This document shows positions 1-10,589 of a DNA stretch of 64,000 nucleotides, in pieces (positions within the stretch are counted from its first letter, which is position 1; every line of letters starts with the position of its first letter). Where the stretch lies: positions 14,512,464 to 14,576,463 of the forward strand of contig NC_019879.2 in NCBI RefSeq assembly GCF_002234675.1, written 5' to 3'. The position numbers and the translations under genes were made by a program. The notes below the pieces were generated by a model that worked only from the letters and a program-made list of their open reading frames with translations, had not been told where the DNA came from and ran no database searches. The stretch is from Oryzias latipes. Its lineage: Eukaryota > Chordata > Actinopteri > Beloniformes > Adrianichthyidae.

Positions 1-931
1 GTTGTTTACAGATCAGAAAATTGCAAATTCTTTGCCATAATTGAGAAAACGTGTCTTCTGTAAATTTTGAGCCAGTTCCTCCTGCTCATCAGACGCAGTA
101 GCTCTTTAAAGAAAGGACCAGCGGTTCTCCTTTCAAGAGGGGATCCTGCTGAAGTTTCCACGCAGCTCAGAAACGTGAACAGAGGAAGTGAGATCAAACG
201 AAACAAGCTTGTCTGCCAAATGTCAGACCAGATGGGTTCTTCATGCTTCTTAAAAAGCATTAGGTCTCTGAAGACCATATTGACATTTGTTCAACTTGCC
301 TGGAAGATCTGTCAGAGATCAATTTTGCTCCTTTAACTTTGACTTACATTCCTATTCATTCACTTCTCATTCATGATGAAGAGCCCAGAGCCTCTTCATC
401 ATGGATGAAGAGCCCAGAGTGCAGTGGAATCTAAGCCACTGTACCTAAGCCACTTTACCTCCACACAACATAGAGAAACAAAGTTTGTTCAGGTTTTTTA
501 AGAATGAAAAGCAACACTTTATAAAATGTGGAATCTGCTGGACAGTGCTCACTCCAACACAAACCTTTGATTCAGTTAGATTTCTTCATTTTGGGGGATT
601 TTAGCACAGGAGTGTTAATTAGTTTGTTAAAGCCAAACTTTCACACAAAAGGCCCAAAGACAAATCACAGAATAGGTTTTTATGGTGTCTGGGATTTCAA
701 CTTCAGCTGGTATTTCATGCAGAGTTCAGTGCTGCAGCTTGTGTCTACTTTTTGCTTTCATCCTAAACTTGACCAAAGTGGAGCAAACAAGCTGTTCCTG
801 TTCACTCCTGTTATCATAGATAAAACTCATAAATGAGCTGATGGAGACTCTCAGACATTCCTCACTGGGTTCTGGACAGTGAATATGAAGCCTGAAGTGG
901 GTGGGCCCTATTACAGAGTTTACCCAACTCA
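1..931. other. Low-copy sequence, no gene called
   Basis: About 0.9 kb in which I recognise no gene. Short open frames exist on both strands (for example a 90-codon frame on the minus strand at 6-278), but I see no known domain and no convincing splice-site pair around them. A small imperfect repeat lies near 372-418, where GATGAAGAGCCCAGAG occurs twice with an inverted CTCTTCATC between. This may be intron or intergenic DNA of the same locus as the candidate exons at 2616-3473, but that is only a guess. Confidence 0.4.
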
Positions 932-1010
932 CCATCCATCCATCCATCCATCCATCCATCCATCCATCCATCCATCCATCCATCCATCCATCCATCCATC
1001 CATCCATCCA
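932..1010. repeat. (CCAT)n tetranucleotide microsatellite
   Basis: About 20 near-perfect copies of CCAT. On the minus strand this reads (TGGA)n. It directly abuts the end of an L2-like 3' fragment, so it is the usual simple-repeat tail of that LINE rather than an independent microsatellite. Confidence 0.95.
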
Positions 1011-1110
1011 TTTTCTTAACCCGCTGTATCCCTTTCGGGGTGACAGGGCTGCCAGTGTTGGGTGAAGGCGGGGTGTACCCTGGACAGGTCACCAGTCTGT
1101 CACAGGGTTG
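1008..1110 (-). mobile_element. LINE L2-type 3' end fragment
   Basis: Read on the minus strand, this segment runs through GACAGACTGGTGACCTGTCC, then GGGTACACCCCGCC, then GGGTTAAGAAAATGGATGG into the (TGGA)n tail. That order (gac-tgg-cgac-ctgtcc, gggtgtaccc, terminal gggtta..aaatggatgga) is the 3' end of the very common fish L2/Maui-type LINE, or of a SINE that shares its tail. Only about 100 bp remain, so it is a dead 5'-truncated copy. A second copy in the opposite orientation lies at 1788-2124. Confidence 0.7.
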
Positions 1111-1787
1111 TTCAACTCAACAACTTCTGAAAACACCATGTGGGTGCGGCAAAGCAAAGCAAAGCTGAAGCTCTACTGGTTCCACTTGATGGTCAATTCC
1201 CTTGCAAATAAAAAAACAGACATTTAATCAGATTAAAACCTAAACAGATCAGATGGAGATGAGAGATAAGGTAACCAAAATAACATGGGGGGGGGGGGGG
1301 GGGGGGGGGCTTGTTTTTGACCAAACATACACAACCAGTAAAATTTTTAATCCAAAATATTCAATCACTTAAGTGGCAACTGAAGAAAACTCCAGGATTT
1401 GAGTTTGTGTCAGCTGCATTATAAGATTTTTTTTTTTTTTTACTTGAAAACAGTTTGAATTGTTTCAAAATAGAACTGATTACAGAAGAGGAAGTGTCAT
1501 TACTTTTGAAACATTCTTACCAGATGTTTTTCATATTTATTTCTCAGTGCTTCAGACTTTCACCAATTAACAGATTTTAACTGAATCTGACATTCTGGAT
1601 TTTCCAAGTTTTTGAGGACCATTTGTATTTTAGTATCTTCTGTCAGAGAGAGAAGCTCCTTCTGCTTCAGTTGGCAGATAAGAAGCAGAAATGAAACTCT
1701 GCTGGTCTGAACTGGAGGGCTGGTCACTCAATTTGTTTTTTGAAATGTAGGCATGGAAAGATTAGCACCCATAAATCTTTGCTGTGG
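1111..1787. other. Low-copy sequence with homopolymer runs
   Basis: No gene recognised. It holds a run of 23 G at 1287-1309 and a T run at 1427-1441, plus AT-rich sequence. The long G run is a candidate G-quadruplex or sequencing-difficult tract. Confidence 0.6.
1287..1309 (+). repeat. Poly(G) run, 23 nt
   Basis: An uninterrupted run of 23 G residues inside otherwise AT-rich sequence. Its exact length should be treated as uncertain because such runs are error-prone in sequencing. Confidence 0.9.
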
Positions 1788-2124
1788 ATCGCATGGTGCA
1801 GTGGTTAGGCCTTGTGCCTCACAACAAGAAGGGCCTGATTATAATCCCGCTGGGACCCTTCTGTGTGGACATTGCATGTTCTCCCCGTGCATGTGTGTGT
1901 TTTTTTTTTTAGGCCTTTCAGCTTACTCCCAGTCCAAAAACATGCATGCCTCACAGGTTAATTGGTTACTGTAAAGTATCCCTAAGTGTGCTTGTGTGCC
2001 CTGTGACAGACTGGCGACATGTCCAGGGTGTACCCTACCTTCACCCAACAGTAGCCAGGACAGGCCTCGACAGACCCGTGACCTCAAAAGGGATATAGTG
2101 GGTTAAGAAAATGGATGAATAAAA
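1788..2124 (+). mobile_element. LINE L2-type (or L2-tailed SINE) repeat copy
   Basis: This segment contains, in order, GCATGGTGCAGTGGTTAGGC, a CTCACAACAAGAAGGGCCTG block, CATGTTCTCCCCGTGCATGT, CCAGTCCAAAAACATGCATG, TTAATTGGTTACT, GACTGGCGACATGTCCAGGG and a terminal GGGTTAAGAAAATGGATGAA. This is the standard order of the widespread fish repeat related to the L2 LINE 3' region. It is longer than the copy at 1008-1110 and in the opposite orientation. A T10 insertion lies in its middle. No open reading frame is preserved. Confidence 0.75.
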
Positions 2125-2615
2125 TTTGCTGCTGAATTTGTCCTCCTCTCTTAATCAGAATACGTTTCACTGATTCTTTTTGAGTTTTGGTTCCTATTTT
2201 CTTGGTTTTGTTTTTACAGATGTCACATGCTGCAAATGTTATGTGATTCAAAAGCTTTTTTTTACACAATATGATCAAGCGAACGAGAAGATAACCTGAA
2301 TAATGAATGTATGTGACCTGAATATTGATGAATGATAACTTAACTGAAAGGGAAGGTGTTGCACTGTGATGTAGACAGAGCAGCCACCCAGGTTACCCAA
2401 AATCAGCAGAAGATTAAAGCATTTCAAGCAGAAATAATTGTCTCTCAGCATGAAAACAAAGACCTGAATTGGAAACCATTTGCAACAGATGTCATTGGTC
2501 ATTCATGAGCAACATTATTAGTAAACGTGATGAAGTGAGTGAAGAGGTGAAGGTGCTTCCACTAGCTGCATCTTTTCTTTGTGATTGTTGATTTCAAAAC
2601 TTGCCCTGACCCCAG

Positions 2616-2728
2616 AGGATCAACAGAGTGATGTTAGCAGGGGAGGCAAAGAAAATAACGATGTGATTTACTTCAGCATTTACGCCCATTTGAACCACAA
2701 CCACCAGGCTGTCCAGATGAAAATGCAG
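2616..2728 (+). CDS. Candidate internal coding exon with ITIM-like motif
   Basis: I do not recognise the gene. The segment is preceded by a pyrimidine-rich acceptor (ccctgaccccag) and followed by a consensus donor (CAG then GTAATG). In the frame starting at 2618 all 37 codons are open. The peptide has an acidic/asparagine-rich stretch followed by D-V-I-Y-F-S-I, which fits the (I/V/L)xYxx(L/V/I) tyrosine motif of cytoplasmic tails of immune receptors. It ends in phase 0, the phase in which the candidate exon at 3303 continues. The function is inferred from one short motif only; it could equally be a pseudo-exon. Confidence 0.35.
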
Positions 2729-3146
2729 GTAATGATACTGTCATTTTCTTTCATTTTTTTGTTTAAGCAAACTTTTCAAAAACCTCTAGTGAAAGAAAAT
2801 GTAGACAATGAATTAAATAAAAAATGTAACAAATGATATTACAATATTTTTTAGCAAGCTATCTGTCTTTAAAACTAAGAATCGATGGTTTTTGTCTTTT
2901 TTCCAAATGAGAGAAAATCTCAGAATCCCGTTAGGCTGATAGAGCTGTAGATAAAAATACATTAAACCGCTCCAGATTCATGGCAGCGAGGGTATTAAAG
3001 ACCCACTTAACATGTTCTTGATGCATTTTCCTGATGACAGAGGACATTTATAAAGAAAATTAATATTAAAATTGCATTTCTGAGCATTTTTTATCTAAAT
3101 TGCGGTGAATCAGGAGCAGACTAACCTTGAGACCAAAATTCATTTG

Positions 3147-3192
3147 AGAAGAATTTCTGATAAACTCCTCCTGCTCTGCAGAAACTATGTCC
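3147..3192 (-). other. Exon-like segment, inverted relative of 3786-3842
   Basis: Read on the minus strand this stretch encodes D-I-V-S-A-E-Q-E-E-F-I-R-N-S within a 68-codon open frame (3066-3272), followed by a donor-like GTTAGT. A closely similar peptide is encoded on the plus strand at 3786. The two are about 80% alike at the DNA level. The family is not recognised. Confidence 0.3.
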
Positions 3193-3302
3193 AATAAAAT
3201 GTTTTGATACTGGCCAAAAATGTCATAATCATCATTAAAAGACCACTGGGAATGCTTTGACAGTAGATCCAAAGATGATTAGTGTGTTTTTAAACCATTT
3301 AG

Positions 3303-3473
3303 GTTGAGAGAAGAAGAAGTGGATTGCAAAGAGCTTTCTACAAAAAAGGCTGTGATGACGTCTCTACTAAAGAAGCCGTCAAAAGTGACAAAATGGGAAG
3401 CTGTGTGGAAATAAAGAGAGAAGTGGCAGTTTCCTCATCGTTGCACGGGTATTTCAGCCTGCATGTGATCTGA
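3303..3473 (+). CDS. Candidate terminal coding exon of the same gene
   Basis: The segment follows a plausible acceptor (ttaaaccatttag) and stays open for 56 codons to a TGA at 3471-3473, in the phase left by the candidate exon ending at 2728. The peptide is basic at its start (V-E-R-R-R), lysine/glutamate-rich in the middle, and shows no domain I recognise. No start codon is required because it would be an internal or last exon. The evidence is splice signals, phase agreement and open length. RNA evidence would be needed to accept it. Confidence 0.35.
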   Translation, partial: VERRRSGLQRAFYKKGCDDVSTKEAVKSDKMGSCVEIKREVAVSSSLHGYFSLHVI

Positions 3474-3785
3474 GCCACCCGCTTCCTGCCTGTCACAGTT
3501 TCTTCTTATAATCTGTTCATAATCATCTGCAAACTTGTGCAGCTCAGTCAGTCCCAAACACCTGCAACACTGTAGCTCCTTTTCAGGCTTCAGCAGATCT
3601 CCCTCGACTTAGTGCAAAAAGAAAAAAGAAAAGAAGATTTGCACAGGCGAGTGTGTGTCCATGACTTCCCACTGTCAACACCCTTAAAGTCTCACTACAA
3701 TCATCTTTTGATCATAATGGAAGTTGTTATTTTGGTATGATTATGCCATTTAAGCCAAAATCTCAAAACCTGTGTCGTTTTCTAG

Positions 3786-3869
3786 GACATAGTTTCTGCA
3801 AGGCAGCAGGACTTTATTAGAAATTCCCCTCTGAGTTTTGGGGAGGACAGTTTACTCATTGAAAGCTGA
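3786..3869 (+). other. Exon-like segment after a TTTTCTAG acceptor
   Basis: A strong acceptor (gttttctag) is followed by 27 open codons that begin D-I-V-S-A-R-Q-Q-D-F-I-R-N-S and end at a TGA (3867-3869). The peptide clearly resembles the one on the opposite strand at 3147-3192. It could be the last exon of a duplicated gene, one copy inverted, or a repeat-borne pseudo-exon. Confidence 0.3.
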
Positions 3870-4823
3870 TCCCTTCCCATTATCCCTTTGTTTACACTCT
3901 CTCCCGCTATGTTACAGCCCCTAACAACCCCAAACTAACATTAGCTGTGCAACAGAAATGGAAAGTAATATCGTCGCTATCCAGCTGTAAAGTTTAGATC
4001 CAGATTCCAGCTCAGAAGACAACATGACGTACATGAATCTATGTATCTGCAAGTGGATGAATCAGAATGGAGCAGAGCAGACTTAAACAAACAACAAAAC
4101 ATGATTTCTATTTCACTGCAACGGTTTGATTTAAATAAGAGTCAATAAAACTTAAATTGTACTCCAGATGATCCTTGTCTACATAGGAGGAAAACATCTA
4201 ACATAAAAGTGCTCCAAAATAAATAAAATTTGAGCTCCATCTGATTTTTCAAATGCATGAATGATTTATTGGATTCATTAAATTCTCAAAGCTGCCATAA
4301 GAATGTTTTAGCACATTTAAGGTAACAATTTATTGCAATTTATGCCAACTTTTACAATATGTGCATTGCAAAGCTTGATATCGTGATAACAATAAACTTG
4401 GTATAGTGCCATGAAATTTTGTAAAACTTGAAGTTAGATTCTCTGTTTAGACTGGAACTTGAGAGAAACGGAATTTCAATTTCTATGTATGTGAAAACAT
4501 GATAGATATTGACAATTAAGTTTACTTTGACTTTGAAAGCATGGTCTGTGAGAATTATGAAATGGAAACACGTGCTTTTGCCTCATCAACTACAGATGCT
4601 ACTTATTGCAGCAACCCCCACCCTCCAAGGAAGAAAAAAAAACATATCATGGTTGTGGCTGCCTTCGCTGCCTCAGAGGGGCTTTTTTCAGTTGACGCTA
4701 ACCTCAAACTTCCTTTTCAGATCACTGCAGCGGTTTCAGTTCTTGTTCTGCTCTCCTGAAGGGCTCATTCTGCACACATATTTACCTGCTTGCTAACTCA
4801 TGGGTTTTAGCCTACGAGTGAAT
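3870..4823. other. AT-rich low-copy sequence, no gene called
   Basis: About 1 kb with no recognisable gene or repeat family. Two overlapping short frames at 4509-4796 show no domain and are probably chance. Confidence 0.4.
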
Positions 4824-4921
4824 TTGTTGGCAAAAGGAATATTTTGCAAACAAACGAGGACGCCCGTTTGGTCCATTGTAATAAACAATTTTAGCATTTT
4901 GGAAACAGGAAAGCACAACTG
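4824..4921 (+). repeat. 98-bp direct repeat, copy 1
   Basis: This 98-bp block recurs at 5786-5883 in the same orientation with about three mismatches. It begins TTGTTGGCAAAAGGAATA and ends GGAAAGCACAACTG. The copies are 962 bp apart. They could be ends of a small unrecognised element or a local duplication. Confidence 0.85.
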
Positions 4922-5500
4922 AGCTGGACTGAGCAGTCAGGTAATAAGTAAAGAAGTAAATCTGCAAAAAACATAAATGTGGGATCGGAAAGACAGTTAA
5001 CAGATTAAATCATAGACCAATCTGAAATTACGTGCAATATTCCCCAGAACCATTTGCGATGAAAAGGCCTAGGTGCAGCCTGCAGCCTGCAGCCTACAGC
5101 GATGCCCTCAGCAGAGGCCCGGACAGGTCTGAGTGCACATGGTGTTTTTGTTCTTTACCTGAGAGATGTGGTGGTTGATGTCTAGGTGTGGAGGACTGCA
5201 CAGTCTGTTTGGTTCCTGTGTCACTTGATGCTTGACAAGCAGCTCTCTGAGTCAACGCCGCTGAAGAGGCGAGATCTATTCAAATCTACGAGGAAGGAAG
5301 TGACATACCACACTTCAGAAAACAGGAATCAAATATGTTTTGTCTTTATATGGCAATGCACAAAGGGCAAATCAAGGTGACCCCTTACACCCACAGTTTG
5401 AGGGTAGCTTGTACATTTCTAAGAATTTTTAGCGCTTGCTCACACTAGTTTTGCAACTAGTTCTAATAGTTACCAGTTTTAGTGTTAAAATAATGATAAA

Positions 5501-5566
5501 CTCAAGAAAAACAATCCTGGTAAACATGGAGCTTCCTCCATGTTTACCAGGATTGTTTTTCTTGAG
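5501..5566. repeat. Perfect inverted repeat, 31-bp arms, 4-nt loop
   Basis: The arms 5501-5531 and 5536-5566 are exact reverse complements separated by CTTC. As RNA this would fold into a perfect 31-bp hairpin, and as DNA into a cruciform. It lies between the two 98-bp direct repeats. Perfect arms suggest a recent template-switch event. A miRNA-like role is possible but unsupported, since real pre-miRNA stems usually carry mismatches. Confidence 0.95.
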
Positions 5567-5785
5567 GTGGTTATGGGTAACCGCAGGGGCTGAAAGCTCG
5601 ATTTGGTTGTTCAGTCAAATATGGACGAGTGGGTCAGAAAATCTATGACAACTATTTTGGAACAAGATCACATCAGATCAGAAAAATTTCTATCGAAGTT
5701 GTATAAGCTAAAATAACAAGTGAAAGACTAATAGGGAGTTAAGTAGACAACACAGTTACAAAAGAATACAGAACTTGAAGCGTTT

Positions 5786-5883
5786 TTGTTGGCAAAAGGA
5801 ATACTTTGCAAACAAACGAGGACGCCCGTTTAGTACATTGTAATAAACAATTTTAGCATTTTGGAAACAGGAAAGCACAACTG
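5786..5883 (+). repeat. 98-bp direct repeat, copy 2
   Basis: Second copy of the block at 4824-4921, about 97% identical and in the same orientation. The differences include ATTTTGC versus ACTTTGC and TTTGGTCC versus TTTAGTAC. Confidence 0.85.
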
Positions 5884-6784
5884 GATGGGGTCAGTTGCTG
5901 CTGGACTGCTGGACCGCTGGACTTTTCTGCACTAATGTCCACAGCAGACTTTGGGTCTAACCCTACAGCACTTTTGCTGGATGATTTTCCCCCAAGCAAA
6001 ATTGTTTACATGATTTTCAATGTGTTGCATGTGTGTCATGGGTCCCTAGGCAGCTTTACCATTGTGCTTGACATCTTTGAAGGTGGGTGTTTCCCTACCC
6101 CAAACCCTACTTTTTTCTACAGACATGCTTTCCGGTGATTTTCACCTGCCAAAAGTGAAACAGGGTAAAGTACGTTTCGGGTGGATTTCACCCAGTGATG
6201 GTGTTAGTGTATAAAATCAGGCAATCTTGCCAAATGTCAAGGGTGACAGTATTCAGGCTCAACATATTTACTGTCCTTTGTCAACCACAGCTGTCATAAA
6301 CTCGCAGGATAAATGTCTGAGTGAGTAACACATGGTTAAGGTTTATTTAACTTGGCAATTGTTCGTTGGTTAGATCTCTTTTTAGCCAAAAGCTACATTA
6401 GCTAGCTAGCCAGATAACTGTGCACATTCTTTTTTCAGCAATCAGCTACATTAACAAGCAAGATAGATAGCAAGTGTTTATGTTTACTTTACAATAACCG
6501 GTACAAAGTCCATTGAGATGACTGTTGTTGTGATTTTGGGCTATATAAATAAAAAAATAATTAAATGATAATAATTGAATTAAATTCAATTGAATTGAGG
6601 GGAAGTTCTAGAACAACTCTAGAAAAAAATGTCTACAAGGAAGCCAGTGAAGTATTTGATCCAAAAGGATGTATAAGAGATTCTTTTCAGACAAAGCATC
6701 AATGAAGATGAAAAATGATGAAGGAGTAATGAAAAAGACACGGCACAGGTGCTATGTCTGCCGTCAACTGGTGCATCCATGCCA
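5884..6784. other. Low-copy sequence, no gene called
   Basis: No gene or repeat family recognised. It contains a CTGGACTGCTGGACCGCTGGA short tandem near 5903-5924 and AT-rich stretches near 6545-6600. Confidence 0.4.
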
Positions 6785-6862
6785 TTTTATTTATTTATTT
6801 ATTTATTTTTTCCAACATGGCGGCGCGACCGACGCTCGCGGCGGCCTCTCCCAGCAACAATG
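6785..6862 (+). repeat. (TTTA)n microsatellite followed by GC-rich patch
   Basis: Six TTTA units (6785-6810) run straight into TTCCAACATGGCGGCGCGAC and a CpG-rich patch to about 6850. A sharp switch from an AT simple repeat to a GGCGGCGCGAC-type patch is often seen where a LINE 5' end sits. An L1-type ORF2 remnant follows at 7250, so this may be that element's 5' region. The link is inferred. Confidence 0.5.
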
Positions 6863-7249
6863 CAGTGCAATCGTGTGTTAATGTAAATTTTAGTGTTTTA
6901 AATGTAAACTGTATGAGAAAGATGCTAGTATATCACTGACAGCTTCTCTTGGAACTCAGAAACAAGGAAAGCTACTATACTACTATTGCCTACTGTGCTG
7001 GTGCCAGGGCCTTCATCCAAGGAGAAGGGGAAATCATCATTGGTGATCAATAACGTAACTGCATTTTAAAAAAGAGGAGAAGAAGAGGGGGGAAAAAAAA
7101 GCAGTTTTGAAGTGTTAACACAATGGACATATGAATGTCATTTTTCTTGACATTTTTATATGCAAAGAGGTTTTGGAGTTAATGCTTAAATGTCCTCAGT
7201 GTTATTTTCTTTCACACCAGTTTAATTTAAGAGGGTGCGACTGCGTTTG

Positions 7250-7860
7250 CTGTTTTTCTTGTTAAATGCCAGAGGGCTAAGGAATAATGTAAAGCGTTTT
7301 TTGTTTGCTAAATAGCAAAAAAAACTGACTTTGTTTTTTTCCAGAAATCTCATTCCCTTGCTAAGGATGCAAATTTGTGGAAAGCTCATTGAGGGGATGA
7401 TTTTTGGTTTTCACATAGCACAGAATTCTCTGGGGGAGTATGTTGCATGAGGAATAATTTTTAGGGGGAAGTTTTGCACACTGATTCTAATACAAATGGT
7501 CATTTTATATGTCTAATTAAAAGATGAGCAATATTCATTGCATGATGATCAATATTAATGGCTATAATTCCAACTCTGATAACAATCAGCTTCTGGACAC
7601 TCTAGAAGATTAAAATAATGTTAGCCAAATTTTCAAGCGCACATGTGCTAATTGGAGGTGAATTTAATGTGGTAATGGACCTACAATGATAGATGGCCTA
7701 CAGGTCAGACTCTAAAGTCTACATCAAAGCTGAAGCTGTTAGTAGAAAAGTTGGATTTATGTGACATATGGAGGACCACATTTCCTGATAAAAGGGAGTA
7801 TAAAATGGAGTAGTAAAAGCAGATCAAGGATATCAAGTTTAAACTTTTGGCTTCTCTCAA
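7250..7860 (+). pseudogene. Decayed L1-type LINE ORF2, endonuclease domain
   Basis: The plus strand, read across frame changes, gives the landmarks of an APE endonuclease of an L1/Tx1-like LINE. It starts with L-N-A-R-G-L-R-N-N-V-K-R-F, then F-F-Q-K-S-H-S (the family has a catalytic Glu where this copy has Lys), G-G-E-F-N-V-V-M-D (family G-G-D-F-N), D-I-W-R-T-T-F-P-D-K-R-E-Y, and S-K-S-R-S-R-I near the end. At least four in-frame stops and several frameshifts interrupt it. Only the N-terminal part of ORF2 is present; no reverse transcriptase follows because the satellite begins at about 7950. It is a dead fragment. Confidence 0.75.
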
Positions 7861-7949
7861 AGGATGTAGACAAAGAGAATGTTTCTGCAGACATTTGAAT
7901 AACACTAATAACTGAACAACAAAGCCTTAACAATTAGAATACATTATTT

Positions 7950-10589
7950 TTCCTGACAAAACGTGCTTTTGAGAGCGTTTTGTGCGTCAAAATCATTTTG
8001 TCAGTCAAAAGTGCCAAAAGTGTGAAAAAAGCATGTTTCTGACTGTCTGTACTTTGAAACTTACATTGTGACCATGAATAACACTTGTTATGAACTACAA
8101 ATGACAAAAATTGCTTCTGATATCCGTTTGTGCTTAAAAATCATTTTGTCAGTCAAATGTGCCAAAAGTGTGAATAAATCTTGTTTCTGACTGTCTGGAC
8201 TTTGAAACTTACAATGTGACCATGAATAACATTTGTTTTGAACTACAAATGACAAAACGTGCTTTTGAGGGTGTTTTGTGCTTCAAAATCATTTTGTAAG
8301 TCAAAAGTCCCAAAACTGTGAAAAAAGCATGTTTCTGACTATCTGGACTTGGAAACTTACAATGTGACCATGAATAACGCTTGTTTTGAACTACAAATGA
8401 CAAAACGTGCTTTTGAGAGCATTTTGTAGTTAAAAATCATTTTGTCAGTCAAATGTGCCAAAAGTGTGAATAAATCTTGTTTCTGACAGTTTGGACTTGG
8501 AAACTTACAATGTGACCATGAATAACACTTGTTTTGAACTACAAATGACAAAACGTGCTTTTCAGAGCCTTTTGTGCTTCAAAATCATTTTGTCAGTCAA
8601 AAGTGCCAAAAGTGTGAAAAAAAGCATGTTTCTGACTGTCTGGACTTTGAAACTTACAATGTGACAATGAATAACACTTGTTTTGAACTACAAATGACAA
8701 AACGTGCTTTTCAGAGCGTTTTGTAGTTAAAAATCATTTTGTCAGTCAAATGAGCCAAAAGTGTGAAAAAAGCATTTTTGCTCAATTTCTGACTGTTTTG
8801 ACTTTTCAACCTAGAATGTGACCAAAAAACAACACTTTTTTTGAACTACAAATCAGATCTTTGGCTTTTGAGTGCGTTTTGTGCTCAAAAAAGTATTTTG
8901 TCACTCAAAATTGTCAAAAAACATTTTTGCTCAATTTCTGACTGTTTTGACTGTTCAACTTGAAACGTGACCAAAAAACAACACTTTTTTGAACCACAGA
9001 TGAGATCTTTGCCTTTTAAGTGCGTTTTGTGCTAAAAAATCATTTTGTCACTCAAAAGTGCTAAAAGTGTCAACAAAAGCATTTTGGCTAAAAATGCTGA
9101 CTGTTTTGACTGTTCAACTTGAAACGTGACAAAAAACAACACGTTTTTGAACCACATGAGATCTTTGCCTTTTGAGTGCCTTTTTTGACCAAAAATCATT
9201 TTGTCACTCAAAAGTGCTAAAAGTGTCAAAAAAGCATTTTGGCTCAAATTCTAATAATTTTGACTGTTCAACTTGAAACATGACCAAAAAACAACACTTT
9301 TTTGAACCACAGATGTGATCTTTGCCTTTTGAGTGCGTTTTGTGCTTAAAAAATCTTTTTGTCACTCAAAAGTGCTAAAAGTGTCAACAAAAGCATTTTG
9401 GCTAAAAATGCTGACTGTTTTGACTGTTCAACTTGAAACGTGCCTAAAAAAACAACACTTTTTTGAATTACAAATGAGATCCTTTCCTTTTGAGTGCGTT
9501 TTGTGGCCAAAAATCATTTTATCAGTCAAAAGTGCCAAAAGTGTGAATAAAGCATGTTTCTGACTGTTCTGGACTTTAAAACTTACAATGTCACCATGAA
9601 TAACACTTGTTTTGAACTGCAAATGACAAAACGTGCTTTTGAGAGCGTTTTTGCTTCAAAATCATTTTGTCAGTCAAAAGTGCCAAAAGTGTGAAAAAAG
9701 CATGTTTCTGACTGTTTGGACTTGGAAACTTACAATGTGACCATGAATAATGCTTGTTTTGAACTACAAATGAAAAAACGTGCTTTTGAGAGCGTTTTTG
9801 CTTCAAAATCATTTTGTCAGTCAAAAGTGCCAAAAGTGTGAAAAAAGCATGTTTCTGACTGTCTGTACTTTGAAACTTACATTGTGACCATGAATAACAC
9901 TTGTTATGAACTACAAATGACAAAAATTGCTTCTGATATCCGTTTGTGCTTAAAAATCATTTTGTCAGTCAAATGTGCCAAAAGTGTGAAAAAAGCATGT
10001 TTCTGACTGTCTGGATTTGGAAACTTACAATGTGAACATGAATAACGCTTGTTTTGAACTACAAATGACAAAACGTGCTTTTGAGGGTATTTTCTGCTTC
10101 AAAATCATTTTGTCAGTCAAAAGTCCCAAAAGTGTGAAAAAGGCATGTTTCTGACTGTCTGGACTTTGAAACCTACAATGTGACCATGAATAACACTTGT
10201 TTTGAACTACAAATGACAAAACGTGCTTTTCAGAGAGTTTTGTGTTCAAAATCATTTTGTCAGTCAAAAGTCCCAAAAGTGTGAAAAAGGCATGTTTCTG
10301 ACAGTTTGGACTTGGAAACTTACAATGTGACCATGAATAACACTTGTTTTGAACTACAAATGACAAAACGTGCTTTTGAGAGCGTTTTGTGTTCAAAATC
10401 ATTTTGTCAGTCAAAAGTGCCAAAAGTGTGAAAAAAAGCCTGTTTCTGACAGTTTGGACTTGGAAACTTACAATGTGACCATGAATAACACTTGTTTTGA
10501 ACTACAAATGACTAAACATGCTTTTGAGAGCGTTTTGTGTTCAAAAATCATTTTGTCAGTCAAAAGTCCCAAAAGTGTGAAAAAAGGAT
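7950..10589. repeat. Satellite array, subfamily A (~148-bp monomer)
   Basis: Head-to-tail monomers of about 148 bp. Successive AAAAGTGTG landmarks end at 8172, 8320 and 8469. Landmarks per monomer are TTTCTGACTGTCTGGACTTT, AATGTGACCATGAATAACAC, GAACTACAAATGACAAAACG, ATCATTTTGTCAGTCAAAAG and GCCAAAAGTGTGAAAAAAGC. The frames recurring about every 148 bp on the minus strand are by-products of the repeat. A block of B-like monomers interrupts the array at about 8780-9540. The array is cut at 10589 by the Ngaro-like element and resumes at 15873. Confidence 0.97.
8780..9540. repeat. B-like satellite block inside the A array
   Basis: About five monomers here carry B-type features: GCATTTTGGCT or GCATTTTTGCTCAA, GACTGTTCAACTTGAAACGTGA, AAACAACACTTTTTTGAACC and GAGATCTTTGCCTTTTGAGTG. 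They are flanked on both sides by A monomers (CCATGAATAACACTTG). The left junction monomer at 8757-8800 is a hybrid: A-type GTGTGAAAAAAGC followed by B-like TTTTTGCTCAATTTCTGAC. This shows A and B are branches of one family and have exchanged places. Confidence 0.85.

Noticed and set aside
1788..1860. tRNA gene or tRNA-derived SINE head
   Set aside because: A weak box-B-like GGGCCTGATTATAATCCC is present, but there is no cloverleaf and the sequence order matches the L2-type fish repeat.
7950..10589. CRISPR-like regular repeats
   Set aside because: The repeats are contiguous 148-bp satellite monomers in a eukaryotic genome, without unique spacers or cas genes.
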